Shown here piece after piece: positions 1 through 9,516 of a stretch of 64,000 nucleotides of DNA (positions are counted from its first letter, which is position 1; every line of letters starts with the position of its first letter). The notes under the pieces were generated by a model. It was not told the DNA's origin. It saw only the letters and a list, made by a program, of their open reading frames with translations, and ran no database searches. The DNA lies in assembly GCF_022581195.2 (NCBI RefSeq), contig NC_061467.1, forward strand, positions 5,642,001 through 5,706,000, in the 5' to 3' direction. Source of the stretch: Helicoverpa zea (taxonomy: Eukaryota > Arthropoda > Insecta > Lepidoptera > Noctuidae). The translations under genes and the position numbers were made by a program.

Positions 1-2
1 TT

Positions 3-1334
3 CATGTTTATCTTGAGCAAGGCCATGCCATGTACTTTGATATATCTAACTATGATCCTAGGGCAGGTAATGTGTATTTCTTACCTCACCACCCAGTCAT
101 TAATTTAAATAGTAAAACTACTCCGGTTCGAGCTGTCTTTGACGCGAGCATGAAAACCAATAAAGGTATTTGTCTAAATGACATGATGCTTAATGGGCCT
201 GTTGTGCAAAATGATTTATTTGATATTTTGACACTATTTAGGAGTTTTAAATATGTTTTACTGTGTGATATAAAGGCTATGTATAGGGGTATATTAGTGA
301 GTAAAGACCATTGCTGCTTGCAAAATATTCTTTGGCGAGATTCTGTTGATCAAAGTGTGCAATGTCTTCAGCTACAAACTGTCACATATGGTTTAAAGAG
401 TTCTGCATTTTTAGCAACTAGGTGTTTGATTGAACTTGCTGAACGGTACCAAGAGAAGTATCCATTAGCATCTTTTGTGTTGAAATATTCTACATATGTC
501 GATGATGTTTTATGTGGTTCCAACGATATTTTAGAGCTTGTTGAGATAAAAAGGCAACTTATTGAGCTTTTGAGCTTAGCTAGTTTTTCATTACACAAGT
601 GGTGTTCAAATAACACTGAAATATTAGATGACATTCCTATAGAAATTCATCAATTAAATAAAGAGGATTTTGATAAAACAAATACTTTTGTGAAAACTTT
701 AGGCTTGTCATATGATGTGACTTCTGATACTTTAAATATGAAATGTCCAAGTGCTGAAATACAAAAACCTTCTACTAAGAGACAAATGTTAAGTTTTATT
801 AGCAAATTTTTTGATCCTTTGGGTTTGGTAGGTCCTATTTTGGTGCAAGCTAAATACTTAATGCAACAAGTCTGGTTTGAAAAGTTAAAGTGGGATGATA
901 TTCTCCCTGATTCTTTAAATAAAAAATTTCTTCAATTTGTTGAAGGTTTGATGAACATGTCTTGTATATCTGTTCCTAGAAATATCAATGTATATCCACA
1001 TAAAAGGCTAGAGTTAGTTGGTTATGCTGATGCATCTAATATCGCACATGGGTGTTGCCTTTATTTGAGAGTAGTCAGAGATGATAACACTGTAAATGTT
1101 AACCTTTTGTGTTCCAAGTCTCGTATTAACCCTAAGGATAAAACATTAACTATTCCTAGACTTGAGCTCAATAGTGCTTTGTTGTTAGCCAAGTTGGCAA
1201 GAAAAGTGCATGATACTTTAGCAGTAAAATATAATTATATTCCTATTTACTTATATTTAGATTCAAAGATTGTTTTATCACGGCTTATGATTGAGGCTGT
1301 AAAACTAACTGCTTATGTTGTTAATAGAATTTAA
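3..1334 (+). pseudogene. pol: BEL/Pao Pol fragment: reverse transcriptase and RNase H region
   Basis: The frame is open from the window edge, so the fragment is truncated only by the window. Reverse transcriptase motifs are visible: YFLPHHPV, then RAVFDAS near the start, LCDIKAMYRGI with the first catalytic aspartate, QTVTYGLKSSAFLATRCL, and the active-site box YVDDVLCG. The thumb-like LHKWCSN segment follows. Downstream, LVGYADASNIAHGCC and YLYLDSKIVL mark the RNase H region, with IPRLELNSALLLAKL between them as expected for BEL/Pao. The frame ends at a TAA next to an 11-A run, after YVVNRI, where related elements continue. The element would copy its RNA to DNA inside a cytoplasmic particle. 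This copy is broken. Confidence 0.85.
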
Positions 1335-1343
1335 AAAAAAAAA

Positions 1344-1684
1344 TCAAGCAGTTATCTAAAGATGTACACTGGGACTATGTCAGCACCAATGAGAATCCTG
1401 CTGATTGCTTATCTCGCGGTCTTAAACCAGATCGGTTAATCGAAAACTCATTGTGGTTTCATGGTCCACAGTACTTGCAAAACAGTGAATATGTTCATGA
1501 TAATTCTCAGATAAATACTGATGTTTCTGATACTTCTGAGCTCAATTCGATTCCTTCAACATGTAATTCTTTAATTAAATGTAAGGAAAATAATTTGTTT
1601 TATAGTTTTAGGTATTCTAATTTAAGTACAATGGCTAGAATAATGGCTTATGGCTTTTATAGTCTGATAATGTATCTCCATTGA
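1344..1684 (+). pseudogene. pol: BEL/Pao Pol fragment: end of RNase H and pre-integrase linker
   Basis: After the 11-A run the same protein continues in another reading frame. NENPADCLSRGLKPDRLI and LWFHGPQYLQ are the standard BEL/Pao motifs that close the RNase H domain. YSNLSTMARIMAYGFY corresponds to the segment just before the zinc-binding integrase N-terminus. From about 1660 the resemblance stops and the frame runs into an unrelated stop at 1682-1684. The HHCC zinc module and the DDE integrase core are absent, so a deletion of roughly 1 kb or more has joined this part to the C-terminal remnant. The size of the deletion is inferred from family layout. Confidence 0.8.
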
Positions 1685-1824
1685 ACTGGCCTGTAGGTAG
1701 AATTGTTAAGGTCATTCCAGGAAAAGATGATTTAGTTCGTGCAGTGGAGGTAAAAACTAGCAAAGGTCACGTTGTAAGAACAAGTGTTATGGAAGTGTGT
1801 CCATTACCTATTGAGTATAATTAA
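1663..1824 (+). pseudogene. pol: BEL/Pao Pol C-terminal remnant
   Basis: In the third reading frame, after a TAG at 1660-1662, comes a run of about 53 codons ending with TAA at 1822-1824. PLNWPVGRIVKVIPGKD and the terminal VCPLP match the small domain that closes BEL/Pao Pol after the integrase. It begins directly where the previous fragment loses homology, which fixes the deletion junction near 1660-1666. No start codon is expected, because this is the tail of a polyprotein. Confidence 0.75.
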
Positions 1825-1942
1825 TGGACCTACTCTTTAATTTTAAAATAAGAATTACTCCTGAGTTTAGTTTATCTTTAATTTCTTTACTAATCCATTT
1901 GGGTATTTATTTTAAATGTTTAGCTTTATGATGAGTTTAGCT

Positions 1943-2165
1943 TGTGGCTGAGGCCCCAGCATGTTCATGACATATAAAACCTCATTGGAGGATGTATTTA
2001 ATTTTAATTTTTTCTAAAATGTCAAGAACAAAAGAAATGAAGGTCACTCTGTACAAATTTTTCCCTGTGAGCACGTTTATATAATTTCTTCTAAATTAAT
2101 AAAAGTATTGTTATATATTTACACCACTTGGAAAGCCTTTTTCTTTTATGTTCCCAATGGCCACA
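1943..2165 (+). repeat. Probable 3' LTR of the BEL/Pao element
   Basis: The stretch begins TGTGGC and ends GCCACA, the short inverted ends typical of LTRs. It lies about 120 bp after the pol stop and contains an AATAAA polyadenylation signal near 2099. The 5' LTR is outside the window, so neither identity between LTRs nor a target duplication can be checked. The polypurine tract before it is weak. Confidence 0.5.
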
Positions 2166-2568
2166 CCAGCGTGATATTGAAGAACTAATTATTCAACTTT
2201 GTCGGGAACACTTTCGTAAAATATAGAAATGAGTAAAAAACAATTGAGTCACCTCAAATAAGTTCAACGTCTGTATTCACAAATTGTAATTGTACATTTT
2301 ATTCATAATGTTTTCTTTAACCAAACGAAAAGTTTCCGCTACACGTGACTCTGAGTGAAACCAAGTCAATTTGATTTACTTGCTGGAGTACCTACTTGTA
2401 CTTACATAAGTTGAAGTTTCCTCCACTCTTACTTAGCAAACGAAAATAAAGACAAGCTTAGTGGAGTAATAAAATTACTTCTCCTAATTTAGGCATATAA
2501 ATTGTAGATGTCAAAATTTTGTCCATTGAAACAATATTAGAATAGTTACAATGGACATGTAACAACAA
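2166..2568. other. Non-coding, no recognised feature
   Basis: AT-rich sequence between the BEL/Pao LTR and a LINE tail. No open frame of note, RNA gene or repeat was recognised. Confidence 0.5.
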
Positions 2569-2673
2569 GGTGGACAGACGATCTTATAAAGGTCGCCGGA
2601 AGACGCTGGATGCAGGTCGCCTCCAACAGGTATCTAACAGGTCCTATGGCTGAGATGATGATGATGATGATGA
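2569..2673 (+). mobile_element. 5'-truncated RTE-like LINE, 3' end with GAT tail
   Basis: The sequence translates as WTDDLIKVAGRRWMQVASNR, the C-terminus of RTE-type endonuclease/reverse transcriptases in Lepidoptera. It then passes into 'cctatggctgagatgatgat' with six or seven GAT units (2653-2673). Only the last 100 bases or so are present, as is usual for dead-on-arrival LINE copies. No clear target duplication was found. Confidence 0.7.
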
Positions 2674-3301
2674 ACAATATTATTTAACACAGCATACCTG
2701 ATAATACGGTTTTATCTTAGCGAGATATTAAATAATTTGTACATTGAAAAGAAATCTATATACTGCTTCTAGGTTAATTTAGATTCGTAATTATCGTCAT
2801 TTCAGTTTTTAATTCAATCGCATTGGATCGTAAAATTTTTGCTCCGAATACTAGTACTCTTAAACATTCACCATTTTAATGGCAAAAAGATCAACGCTTA
2901 CAATTTCCTTCCATTAATATTCAAAAACCAAAAAATAATCAGACATATTCAAAAGGGAAGCTAAAAGATTTGTACTTTAATTAAATGCAAACCACTGTAT
3001 AAATCGCGACGAAAATCCACTTCAAATTCCCTTATAGCTGTTAAAAAATGTTAAAAAGCCTCCCGTTATAATTACGTGGACCTTTTTACTCGCTGTTTAA
3101 AAGAGCACTCTCGTTTTATACGACCGCTGGGAAACCGTGAAACACTGCCTTAATAAAAATACCTTAATCATTAAAAAATGTATGGGTATTTTGGACCATG
3201 TTTATTTGGAAGGTCATATCGTTTAGTGAGTTCTAAAAGTTTTTATGTTGATGGTGTTTTCTATTGAGTCTATTGGACCCCCGAGTGTAGTCAGGGTTGC
3301 T
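2674..3301. other. Non-coding, no recognised feature
   Basis: AT-rich sequence with no open frame, RNA gene or repeat that I recognise. Confidence 0.5.
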
Positions 3302-3346
3302 CGTTAAAAGAAAAGCAATATCAAAATATTGCTTTTCTTTTTAGCG
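3302..3346. repeat. Short perfect inverted repeat (hairpin)
   Basis: Arms at 3306-3321 and 3326-3341 are exact reverse complements over 16 bp around a 4-bp loop. Near-matching flanks (cgtt / tagcg) extend the stem to about 20 bp. It could be a tiny foldback remnant. No target duplication is evident. Confidence 0.7.
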
Positions 3347-3396
3347 ACCTTGAGTTTGTGTTAAGTGTTAAAGCCGTTATTGTTATGGTGCTAAAG

Positions 3397-3683
3397 TAGG
3401 GCTGCCATCCGTCCGGGTTTCCCCGGATTTGTCCTCGTTTGGAGGCCGTCCGGGGGCGTCCGGGCGGGGTTTCAAGAAGTGTCCGGGGAAAACCCGGACA
3501 CTTTTCATGTGAGGAAGCACCTCATTGAATTTAAGTATATGTTAATAGTAAATGGATAACAAATTAGGTATTATTTTGTTTAAAAAAATCGTACTCGTTC
3601 GGGGAAAAAATGCGATTTACGCCAAATGTCCGGGTTTTTTATATGTTTGTCCGGGTTTGGCGAAATTCGAGATGGCAGCCCTA
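3397..3683. mobile_element. hAT-type MITE, 287 bp
   Basis: Thirteen-base perfect terminal inverted repeats (tagggctgccatc ... gatggcagcccta) are flanked by an exact 8-bp direct repeat, tgctaaag, at 3389-3396 and 3684-3691. An 8-bp target duplication is the signature of hAT transposons. There is no transposase, so mobilisation must have been in trans. The interior is rich in CCGGG/CCCGG blocks, including a self-complementary stretch at about 3480-3501, and is far more GC-rich than its surroundings. Confidence 0.85.
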
Positions 3684-3691
3684 TGCTAAAG

Positions 3692-4923
3692 GGATTTTTG
3701 CTTGTTTGCAATTTTGTGACATCATCTTTCATTCACGGTGGATGTACAAAGTATGGCGTCGACGTAAGAGCTATTAATTAAATTGCAATGTCACACACAC
3801 AATTACTAGAATTAAAGTCCCTACAAGTAGGTACTCGTAGTTAATATCTTATGTAAAATGGATACTATCAATTTGCTATCCACTCACTCACATGTATCTA
3901 TTACGCAATGAAATATCCCCAGAGTTACATTAATTAATTGCAAATACTTGACATAATTAATCAAGCAATAACCCCACTCCCTACATGTCTTTAAATACGT
4001 TTAAATATGTGATCGCAAATAAGCGCATACAAATTAGTTGTAGTTCAATTAGGGAATGTAATTAGGAAAGCTGCGGCGTGCACCGAACGGTCCGTAGAAA
4101 TAATTACGATATTGGTGTCGAGCGGGTCGATTTCTACCTAATGAATTACCTGCGAGCTGCAAATTAATTACAGGCTCCACTGCCTCAGCCTCCGAGGACA
4201 TTGTCGACTGCCATATTGAAATAATTTAAATGATTTTCAGTTAATTATGCCATTTCACTAATTAAATCCCCCGATATACCACATATGTCTACACAAACAC
4301 ACTAGTTTCGACGCACCATTAAACGTGCAAGTTTCAGATAAGATGCCGCCGCCACTTAGCAATTTACAAGTTTTCCAAATAAAGCGCTACGATATGCTAA
4401 AAGTTCCGCTTATCGACAATCTCCCACATAAAATTGGTATCCGCCACCACAATACCAATGCGGAATGTCTTACCCCAACGTCGCCCTTCCGATTTGTTCC
4501 CCAAGGAGCGCACTGCTGACGCGCAGGATAAAGAGGGGAGATAAAAAATTGCCTCACGACTGTGACCACGCAGCTGAGCCTGGGGTGCATGTGCATTCCC
4601 GACAAGCAATTTGATAAATTACACCAAATTCAAAGTGATGAAATTTCCTTATGAGGAGATTACATACCGCACCACTTTCGAAAACCAATAAGACCTTTGC
4701 AATATGGGGCCACTTTTTATTGCATTATTTGAATTGCTATTTTTTCGAGATACACAATAAAAGTTTTATTACACCACAAAAACCTACAAATCTTTAATCA
4801 AGCATATTCGTCATGTGCGAATTCTCGAGCCACTTATACTTTATAACCCTGTTTTCAATTCATAGGCTGTAACATAAGTGACTATATTATGAGGAATAAA
4901 GCAGCGTTTGCATCGACCCTAGT
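3692..4923. other. Non-coding AT-rich stretch with many TAAT-core sites
   Basis: No supported gene. Between about 3770 and 4270 there are around a dozen TAAT/ATTA-core motifs such as caattagg, taattagg and aattaatta. These resemble homeodomain sites but are partly expected from base composition. Open frames at about 4325-4609 overlap on both strands and look accidental. Confidence 0.4.
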
Positions 4924-4962
4924 TATAAAACAGGAATGGTGCTCGTAAAACGAAGCAGTTCA
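4924..4962 (+). promoter_or_regulatory. Candidate TATA plus initiator core promoter
   Basis: TATAAAA at 4924-4930 is followed 33 bases later by an initiator-like gCAGTTC (A at 4957). This spacing is normal for arthropod RNA polymerase II promoters. The downstream sequence (about 4960-5100) reads like a leader, with several 'gtgcaa' and 'aagtgc' stretches and a GTAAGA donor-like site near 5078. No coding exon could be tied to it. Confidence 0.3.
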
Positions 4963-6511
4963 GAGTTGTCTCACCGATCCTCGAGAGTTTTATTATTTCC
5001 TATAAAATATTATATTCGGCGAAGCGTGCAATATTCCAACATTCTACACAGTGCAATTTTCTGTCTATTCTAGTCGTGTAAGAAAGTGCAAGGAGGTTGT
5101 GAGGCTAGGTATTCGTGCAATCGCTTTATGAAGCGAGGGCGGGCGCAAGCACTCAATTGATTTGCATCGCGGACTCCCGGACAAAGCAGAGCCCGACCGA
5201 CGAGGAATCCCGCTCAATTCACTCCTCAAACTAAATCGCCAGATTAGAATTCGAGCTGTGAACGAGCTGCTACAAAGAATTTCTTTTACTCAAATGAACG
5301 CATTATCTCAATACAATTGTAGTGTTCCTGGAGAAACGAGATAGTAGATATTGAAATATTTTGCTCAAAGAGAAATCACGACTTTCCATAATGCCGACAG
5401 CAAAGGAGTTAAAAGGAAAATTAAGAATTCATGAAAACTCATTCATGGAAATTCATAGGAATTTTCAACTGACTTATTTATATGTTCTATCCTACATTAC
5501 CCACCCGCGAATGCAAATATTAGTAACAGAATAGCATTATGAAAAACAGCGAGATATGAACAGGTTGCGCTTGCACAAACAATATTAAAAGACAATTGCA
5601 AGTGGTTGGTGTAAATGAGTCTACCGTTTATATTTCCTTTCGGGGACAATGGCTTCACCCGGCGATATTGCCCTCGAGGACAACACGAATAAGTAGGGAA
5701 AACGTAAAAATATCTAATTGAATTTTTCATCTCACTCTAGGATTCTCTGGCGCTTTATTAAACTCGTTGAATAGCGCGCTGCGAGGGGCAATCGGAGCTC
5801 TCTTGATTTGCATTACTGGAGGAAAAGACACAAAGCAGTGGCAGGAATCTAGGAAGGAATGCTACAGTCAAAGGCCCTTCGAGGAGCCGGCGCCACCTCC
5901 GCGACCTCTCGGACACGATACTGGCGAAACGCTATTCAGATGCGATTCTACTTGTGCATAATAAAAGTCGAAGGACTATTTTGATCTTTAAGATATTCTC
6001 CTACTTTTCTTTACGTTTTTCTTACTTCTAGCGTATCTATCGTTGCTTGGTCGTCACAATTTTCACGTTCAGCACTGTAATTATTCCTAGAAAGTACTTA
6101 GTATGATACTATTAACAGATGGCTAGTCAATCCAAAATTGATAACAGTTTGCACCTGACAGAAACTGAATAGCCTATCAAGTTGCTTATCCAACTATTAC
6201 TTGCAGGCAAATCACTCGCAGTGCGGACTAGCTCAGTAACATAAGCGTCAGTAACAAATACATCAGATATCGTGTAACACAGTTGTTCCATATACGCCGG
6301 CTTGTTTGATTTATACACCATTTTATTGACAATGATAAAGGTCTGCATTGGTACTGACGTTTCGTTATGTCGGGGTGAAAAATGGCGCCCTGTCAGTATC
6401 GCGATAAACCGATCTTATGTCGCTTAGATTGTTTTGTCACAAATGACATAAATAGTTGCTTATTATCTTAATAATGTAAAGAAAGGTCTGATGAAGGTGA
6501 ATTTATTCTAC
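4963..6511. other. Non-coding, possible leader then unassigned sequence
   Basis: Holds the possible transcript start region noted just upstream, and an open frame at 5767-5961 with a GC-rich, proline-rich end (FEEPAPPPRPLGH) that resembles no family I know. No splice borders support it, so it is not called as a gene. Confidence 0.35.
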
Positions 6512-6514
6512 TAA

Positions 6515-6652
6515 GGGCTGATTTTTAAATAGTCAGATAACTATTGTCTGAGGAATAAATATGGCGGTTTGACAGCTTATTTGTAGAAAATATTTCAAAC
6601 CGCTATTTTTAATCCTCAGACAAAAGTTATATCACTCTTGAAAAATCAGCCC
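6515..6652. mobile_element. Foldback MITE, 138 bp, TAA target site
   Basis: The ends gggctgattttt ... aaaaatcagccc are perfect over 12 bp, and the two halves remain imperfectly complementary for about 54 bp, so almost the whole element folds back. TAA occurs on both sides (6512-6514 and 6653-6655). A 3-bp TAA duplication and a GGGC-type terminus point to the PIF/Harbinger group. There is no coding capacity. Confidence 0.75.
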
Positions 6653-6814
6653 TAAATGCTGTATTCAAACATGTTTTAGGTTTATGTATTTGTTTACTCT
6701 AATATTATAAAGAGGAAAACTTTGTTTGTTTGTAATGAATAGGCTCAAAAACTACTGGACCGTTTTCAAAAATTCTTTCACCATTCGAATGCAACATTAT
6801 CCACGAGTAACATA

Positions 6815-7977
6815 GGGGAGATGTTCCTAAAACGGGTACCCCTCCTAAAACGGGTAGGCTTTGCCATTCGTATATTATAGGTTTTAGTGTAAACCTGTGA
6901 GTGTAGAGCGGTGCACTACATCCCCGCCGATCACAGTCAGTTGGCTCGCGCGCCTAGAGCGAGCGTTTTCGAGATTAGACGTAAAAAAAGTTTTTTGCAG
7001 AGTTTACTAAGTAAAATCGGATTATACTATACTCTATCCACGGAAGCAAGAGCTAAAAGGTAAACAAAGAATGACACTTTTTCAAGATGGCGGTATAACC
7101 CGACCGATGACAAAACGTCACATTTTTGTGTAAAATGTTCGCAGTATCTGTGATTTTGTCATCGGTCGGGTTATACCGCCATCTTGAAAAAGTGTCATTC
7201 TTTGTTTACCTTTTAGCTCTTGCTTCCGTGGATAGAGTATAGTGCTGACTACTCAAATATGGTGCAAGATACGGTTTTCGTAGTTTTGTATTATCATTTT
7301 GCATGTTATATGCTTATTAATTGTGAATACTTAGTGGTCTCATTGTTTACTATTTTAAGGTTAAGGTAGTTGAAATTTAAAACGTGCTTTTGGGCAAAAC
7401 GGGTAGGGGCATAACGGGTGACTACCCGATTTGAAATAAGGGGCCACTTCCTCAACTGATCCCACAGAAAGCTAATCAAAGACAAAGGAAGCCACAGAGC
7501 GCTGAAGAAGTACAGGAACAGCGTAAAAAAGAAATTAAAATATATTTTCTATGATTTTTAACAAAATTATCTGCTGGTAGAATTATAATTTCAAATGTAA
7601 CATTTAATAAAGTAAAAAAGTGATCTAGACTGATCAAAATAAGAAAACTGTTTAACATAATTAAGGAGACTAATTAACGATAAAGATTTCCTGGATAATA
7701 GGAGGCTAAGATACGTTTTCTAATTCATTTATCACATATATTATATTCATTCATTACCTGCTTTGCCCAAAGGCGCTACGCGTTTTAGGACCCCCCCGAG
7801 GGCAAAGCGGGTATTTCGAAGGGGTTTATTTTTGAAGAAGATTACTAAGACTATCTTATGTTTTCCAAAGTTTATTATATAAACTACCCTATGAGTACAA
7901 ATACAAGTCGCATGTAATGTTCTTGGTTATTTTATTTAACATCTCCCTTAGCTTACCCGTTTTAGGAACATCTCCCC
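6815..7977. mobile_element. Non-autonomous DNA transposon, 1163 bp, 24-bp TIRs, TA target
   Basis: The ends are exact inverted repeats of 24 bp, starting ggggagatgttcctaaaacg on the left and mirrored on the right. They are flanked by TA at 6813-6814 and 7978-7979. The sequence outside the ends joins cleanly into the surrounding repeat, which proves insertion. A TA target suggests the Tc1/mariner supergroup. No transposase frame exists. 'aaaacgggta'-like motifs recur inside the element (about 6845, 7397, 7795), and it carries a large palindrome at 7026-7243. Confidence 0.8.
7026..7243. repeat. Perfect 90-bp inverted repeat with 38-bp loop
   Basis: Positions 7026-7115 and 7154-7243 are reverse complements with no mismatch that I can find. 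The copy could be a separate foldback insertion: read from 'ctctatccacgg' it is flanked by TA on both sides. Alternatively it may be a built-in part of the 1.16-kb element. RNA from either strand would form a long, fully paired hairpin. Confidence 0.85.
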
Positions 7978-8066
7978 TAGGCATATCCCGGGATATATAT
8001 CATTTTATCCCGGTACGGGCAGTAGTTCCCACGGGACGCGAGTAAAACCACGGGAAAACGGCTAGT

Positions 8067-9284
8067 AAAGTATATGTTTAATAGGTTATACATACATTTT
8101 TGAACACCTGAATCATAAATCGAAACCAACAGAAGCCTCAGCAGGTAACAAGCTTACGTATAATAACAAAATAATAATGAGCTCATCAAGTTACACGAGT
8201 CAATTATACTAGAGCTTCCTACACTGGTTTCTAATTTCAGAATCCAATTGATTCCACTTAATACCTACCCACACTTTCTAAGTATTTGCAATGAAATTAA
8301 ATTATTTAATTTCAGGAAGATTTTTCTAGAATTTTAAATAAAAACTATAACATTTCTTGTTTCTATCAATTCTTTATCCGTCAAAATTGTACACAAAAAA
8401 TATGTATTTCCAGTACCTAACTTATTTTTAGTCGGCGTGTGGTGAACCACAACTATTTTTATTTCCATTTCCACCCACCTAGCTAACGCTCGTGCACTAA
8501 CCGAGATTTAGTTACGATGGCAACCTAATTGTTTAACGAACTAAAACTAAAAACTGTTAGCTGCGAAAAACCCTGGATGCAACCTCTAAAAATCAATACT
8601 TAAATCAATAATATATGATTATTACAAGCTGTATGTATGTATGCGTTCACTACGTGCGTGGCGTGCTCCGAAAGTGTCTTTACATGTGCTACGCATCGGT
8701 CTCAATTTTGCTACGCGCATTCTTTTACGTAGGTTCTGTAAGAATACATATTCATAATTTTTTTAGTTCATAGATAACATTGGGTCATTTAGGCTCATTT
8801 TAGTTCCTATCAAGAGTCCTTTCCAGTTAATTGGTCGTTTAAAAAAATAACTATTCGATCGGTTCATGATCATCATCACTGGTCATCAACTGGCAGTAAA
8901 AAGTCAATTTTAAAAATGTAGTCGGAACATGCATCTGAAACAGCCTGCAAACTTGGAAAGTGCATTATGTTAAACAAAAATCCTTCTATTCATACCTTTT
9001 GTTTCCATTTCTCTCAGAGAAGGAGAACACAATTTACTATTTTGATTCGAACAACAGCGGCGATGTATCTCCGTCCAGTGTTACCATATTTAAACATTCC
9101 GTGTTATGCAGATTATACTGGTATACTAGGATACGGATTTTCATAATCACGCTAGCTAACTTCACTGAAAGTGCGCAGGTGTAGGGAACTCGCTTTCTAC
9201 ATAGGAAATTACGTTATACATACGTCATACGTTTTCTCGTTAATTCTCGCTGTGATTGAAGAGATGCATGGTTATTTTCTACTA
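8067..9284. other. Non-coding, no recognised feature
   Basis: AT-rich sequence. The 74-codon open frame at 8960-9184 has no recognisable domain and no splice borders. Nothing else was recognised. Confidence 0.5.
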
Positions 9285-9516
9285 CTAATATGTATAAGAG
9301 GAAAAATATTTTTGTTTGTTTGTCTGTCTGTTAGATTATAGCCTAAAGGCTTCGAAAGTACATAATCGATTTAAAAAATCTTTCACTGTTGATCGCTAAT
9401 CGATTTAAACAATTCTTTAAAGCTTCACTCTTTCCGAGTTACATAGGTTGTATTTTATCCCGGTACGGACAGTAGTTCCCAAGGAACGCGGGTGAAACTG
9501 CGGGAAAATGGCTAGT
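9285..9516 (+). repeat. Second copy of the interspersed repeat
   Basis: Same order of blocks as the copy starting at 6700: 'actaatatgtataagaggaaaa', a gtttgtttgt run, 'tttcactgttg', 'gagttacatagg', then 'atcccggtacggacagtagttccc', ending 'gggaaaatggctagt'. It is uninterrupted, though the middle holds a partial internal duplication (two 'atcgattta' blocks). Confidence 0.7.

Larger units (their letters stand above)
1..2165 (+). mobile_element. Degenerate BEL/Pao LTR retrotransposon, 5' part outside window
   Basis: The first 1.8 kb encodes pieces of a BEL/Pao Pol polyprotein in order: reverse transcriptase, RNase H-like region, the linker ahead of the integrase, and the extreme C-terminus. A 3' noncoding stretch and a probable 3' LTR follow. 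The gag, protease and 5' LTR would lie upstream of base 1. Two lesions are visible: a frameshift with a stop at an 11-A run (1333-1343), and loss of almost the whole integrase near 1660. The copy therefore cannot be autonomous. The family call rests on motifs typical of BEL/Pao pol (YFLPHHPV, FDAS, TVTYGL, YVDD, LVGYADAS, TIPRLELN) and on the C-terminal PLNWPVGRI...VCPLP segment. Confidence 0.85.
6700..8066 (+). repeat. Lepidopteran interspersed repeat, interrupted by a later insertion
   Basis: The left part (6700-6814) contains 'aatattataaagaggaaaac', a gtttgtttgt run and 'ctactggaccg'. The right part (7980-8066) resumes with 'atcccggtacgggcagtagttccc' and ends 'gggaaaacggctagt'. Together they form one copy of a family also present at 9285-9516 and 10983-11217. 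The family looks like a non-autonomous element, perhaps Helitron-like, but I cannot assign it. The interruption is a TA-flanked element at 6815-7977. Confidence 0.7.

Noticed and set aside
4325..4609. Overlapping short frames on both strands
   Set aside because: Three frames compete over the same 280 bases without domains or splice borders.
7476..7658. Transposase remnant in the 1.16-kb element
   Set aside because: The 60-codon frame has no DDE motif or helix-turn-helix and shows no similarity I recognise.
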